Assembly (NCBI GenBank): GCA_035946955.1
Contig: DASYYE010000149.1
Location: forward strand, 1 to 8,205
Length of the DNA stretch: 8,205 bases
Direction of reading: 5' to 3'
Origin: DASYYE01 sp035946955
Lineage (GTDB): Bacteria > Actinomycetota > Actinomycetes > Streptosporangiales > Streptosporangiaceae
The notes below the pieces were generated by a model. That model searched no databases and had not been told where the DNA came from. It was given only the letters and a program-made list of their open reading frames with translations. Position 1 is the first letter of the stretch. Every line of letters starts with the position of its first letter. This document shows positions 6,588 to 8,205 of this stretch, piece by piece. Position numbers and translations under genes: made by a program.

Positions 6588-6607
6588 GGGTTGATAACAG
6601 CAAGAGG
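6588..6607. repeat. 20-bp direct repeat, right copy
   Basis: GGGTTGATAACAGCAAGAGG, 19/20 identical to 2423-2442 and in the same orientation. It lies 79 nt upstream of the AfsR-like ATG, between that gene and the hairpin after aceE. With its partner it brackets exactly merR, trx and the AfsR-like gene. A few bases further right is an isolated CCGTAC (6612-6617), the same hexamer as a half-site of the merR operator. Confidence 0.75.
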
Positions 6608-6642
6608 AATGCCGTACGTCAGGCCTGCCAGCCGGAGCGAAC

Positions 6643-6718
6643 CCGCTGTTCTCCATGATCGCGGTGTTTCTTACTGCACATGGCAGTACAACCAACCGCG
6701 ATCATGGAGAACAAGCGG
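6643..6718 (-). terminator. 76-bp nested inverted repeat after aceE (terminator or palindromic element)
   Basis: Main arms of 19 bp are perfect: TGTTCTCCATGATCGCGGT (6647-6665) pairs with ACCGCGATCATGGAGAACA (6695-6713). CCGC (6643-6646) and GCGG (6715-6718) extend the stem across one unpaired A. A second stem sits inside: TACTGC (6672-6677), loop ACATG, GCAGTA (6683-6688). The structure begins 6 nt past the aceE stop codon, which is where a terminator belongs, but it is far longer and less GC-dense than the 221-251 hairpin and has no T-run. It could be a mobile palindromic (REP/MITE-like) element used as terminator. Confidence 0.8.
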
Positions 6719-6724
6719 ACCCGT

Positions 6725-8205
6725 TCAGTGGGCGGCGGCCAGGGCGACGTGGACCGGGACGTCCAGCCGGTACTTCTCGATCGCCTCGGTCAGCACCTCG
6801 TGCTTGACCTCGCCGCGCCGCGCCAGCTGGGTGAGCACCGCCAGCGTGATCGACGGGGCGTCCACGTGGAAGAACCGGCGCGCGGCCGCACGGGTGTCGG
6901 AGAACCCGTACCCGTCCGTGCCGAGGGAGGCGAACGGCGCTGGCACCCAGCGGGCGATCTGGTCGGGCACGGCGCGCAGCCAGTCGCTGACCGCGACGAC
7001 CGGACCTGCGTAACCCGTCAGCGCCTCGGTCACATAGGGAATCCGCGGTGGGCCGTCGGGGTGGAGCATGTTCCACTCCTCGCACGCCAGGGCGTCGCGG
7101 CGCAACTGCGTCCACGAGGTCGCCGACCACACGTCAGCGGCCACCCCCCAGTCGGCGGCCAGCAGCCCCTGGGCCTCCAGCGCCCAGCGGACCGCCACAC
7201 CGGAGGCCAGGATCTGGGCGTGGGGGCGCTGTGCGTCCGCCACGGGCGCCTCGGCCGGAGCCGGAGTCTTCTTGGCGGACTGACGTCCCCGCCGCGGCGG
7301 CGTCTTCACCTCGGGCGCCTCGGGTGGGGCTGGCGCGAACCGGTACAGGCCGCGCAGCACGGCCTGGCGCAGCGACTCCTGGCCGCCCGGGAAGCCCGTC
7401 GGCTCAGCTGCCTGGACATACGGCTCGTTGTAGACGGTCAGGTAGTAGAAGATGTCCTCGCCGTGGGGGTGCTCGGGGGTCTGGCCGCACATGCGGGCCA
7501 GGCCGTCCGCGACGATGTAGGCGATCTCGTACGCCCACGCCGGGTCGTAGGCCACACAGGCCGGGCTGACCGAGGCGAGCAGGTGCGAGTGGCCGTCGTT
7601 GTGCTGCAGGCCCTCACCGGTGAGCGTGGTCCGCCCGGCGGTGGCGCCCAGCAGGAACCCGCGGCCGAGCTGGTCGCCCAGGAGCCACATCTGGTCGCCG
7701 GTGCGCTGCCAGCCGAACATCGAGTAGAACACGTACACCGGGATCATGTGCTGGCCGTGGGTGGCATAGGAGGTTCCGGCCGCGATCACCGAACCCATCG
7801 CACCGGACTCGCTGATGCCCTCGTGCAGGATCTGGCCCTGCTCGGACTCCTTGTACGACAGCAGCAGGGTGCGGTCCACGGCCTCGTAGCGCTGCCCGTG
7901 CGGAGAGTAGATCTTGGCGCTGGGGAACAGCGAGTCCATGCCGAACGTCCGCGCCTCGTCCGGGATGATCGGCACGAACCGCTTGCCGACCTCCGGGTCC
8001 TTCATGAGGTCCTTGAGCAGCCGGACGAATGCCATCGTGGTGGCCACCGTCTGCTTGCCCGAGCCCTGCCGCAGCTCGGCGTAGGTGTCGTCGCCGGGCA
8101 GCGTGAGCGGCTTGGCGCGGACCACCCGCCTGGGCAGGTAGCCGTTCAGCGCGTGGCGGCGCTCCCTCATGTAGGCGATCTCGTCGGAGTTCTCGCCGGG
8201 GTGGT
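6725..8205 (-). CDS. aceE: Pyruvate dehydrogenase E1 component, homodimeric type (C-terminal part)
   Basis: The C-terminal 492 residues of AceE; the frame is open through the right edge (HPGENSDEIAYMRERR before Met at 8170), so that Met is internal and roughly the first 45% of the usual ~900-aa enzyme is outside. AceE decarboxylates pyruvate with thiamine diphosphate and acetylates the lipoyl groups of E2, giving acetyl-CoA. Diagnostic blocks matching the E. coli enzyme: GQILHEGISESG (the Glu codon at 7822-7820 corresponds to the thiamine-activating glutamate), YYSMFGWQR-like YSMFGWQRTGDQ, GRTTLTGEGLQHNDGHSH, YDPAWAYEIAYIV, and C-terminal GVAADVWSATSW. An extra Pro/Ala/Lys-rich segment (7220-7333) interrupts the C-terminal domain boundary. 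It is followed at once by a long inverted repeat acting as terminator. Same orientation as the PucR/FasR-like gene. Confidence 0.97.
   Translation of the reverse strand, partial: HPGENSDEIAYMRERRHALNGYLPRRVVRAKPLTLPGDDTYAELRQGSGKQTVATTMAFVRLLKDLMKDPEVGKRFVPIIPDEARTFGMDSLFPSAKIYSPHGQRYEAVDRTLLLSYKESEQGQILHEGISESGAMGSVIAAGTSYATHGQHMIPVYVFYSMFGWQRTGDQMWLLGDQLGRGFLLGATAGRTTLTGEGLQHNDGHSHLLASVSPACVAYDPAWAYEIAYIVADGLARMCGQTPEHPHGEDIFYYLTVYNEPYVQAAEPTGFPGGQESLRQAVLRGLYRFAPAPPEAPEVKTPPRRGRQSAKKTPAPAEAPVADAQRPHAQILASGVAVRWALEAQGLLAADWGVAADVWSATSWTQLRRDALACEEWNMLHPDGPPRIPYVTEALTGYAGPVVAVSDWLRAVPDQIARWVPAPFASLGTDGYGFSDTRAAARRFFHVDAPSITLAVLTQLARRGEVKHEVLTEAIEKYRLDVPVHVALAAAH
7220..7333 (-). other. Low-complexity linker insertion in AceE
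   Basis: About 38 codons rich in Pro, Ala, Glu, Lys and Arg (APPEAPEV, PPRRGRQSAKKT, PAPAEAPVAD) lie between the GLYRF block and the conserved AQILASGVAVRWALEAQ block. E. coli AceE has only a few residues here. The reading frame is kept and flanking blocks are intact, so it is a flexible linker rather than damage. Confidence 0.75.

Noticed and set aside
6312..7013. 233-codon plus-strand frame spanning the afsR-like start, the intergenic region and the aceE end
   Set aside because: It crosses two antisense genes, promoter, repeat and hairpin with no domain; not a gene.
8168..8170. ATG at 8170 as the start of aceE
   Set aside because: The frame continues upstream with conserved AceE sequence (DEIAYM) to the window edge; this is an internal Met.
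1..8205. CRISPR array, tRNA, rRNA, insertion sequence or integrase
   Set aside because: No regularly spaced direct repeats outside the TPR codons, no cloverleaf seen, and no transposase or integrase motifs in any frame read.

Overview
The window looks like chromosome of a high-GC Gram-positive (Actinomycetota), probably a streptomycete-like or other filamentous lineage. The reasons are very high GC with GC-ending codons, an AfsR/SARP-type regulator carrying NB-ARC and TPR domains, a homodimeric-type pyruvate dehydrogenase E1 (AceE), and the start of a PucR/FasR-type regulator of fatty-acid synthesis. Genus cannot be assigned from sequence alone.

Layout, left to right. (1) 1-164, minus: first 54 codons of a PucR/FasR-like regulator, cut by the window edge. 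(2) 221-251: perfect 13-bp GC hairpin, the terminator of the next gene. (3) 272-2239, minus: complete secreted sedolisin (S53) pro-peptidase. (4) 2240-2494: divergent control region holding a sedolisin promoter candidate, a 9-bp tandem repeat and a MerR-type operator. (5) 2495-2917 and 2914-3237, plus: a MerR-family metal sensor overlapping a thioredoxin gene by ATGA. (6) 3249-6509, minus: a 1086-aa AfsR-type regulator, convergent with the thioredoxin gene across 11 bp. (7) 6510-6724: afsR-like promoter, one copy of a long direct repeat, and a 76-bp nested inverted repeat. (8) 6725-8205, minus: C-terminal 492 residues of AceE, cut by the right edge.

How they fit together. AceE makes acetyl-CoA, and FasR-type proteins control fatty-acid synthase genes. 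In Mycobacterium tuberculosis the order aceE - PucR-type regulator - fabD is contiguous (Rv2241-Rv2243). Here both ends of that pair are present in the same orientation but about 6.5 kb of accessory genes sits between them: a metal/thiol-stress cassette (merR-trx), a large signal-integrating regulator, and a secreted acid-type protease.

The most interesting structure is non-coding. The regions upstream of the sedolisin gene and of the AfsR-like gene share two sequence blocks (19/20 and 10/11 identical) in the same orientation and order. The 20-mer copies also exactly bracket the merR-trx-afsR block. This points either to common regulation of the protease and the regulator or to the footprint of an insertion or duplication.
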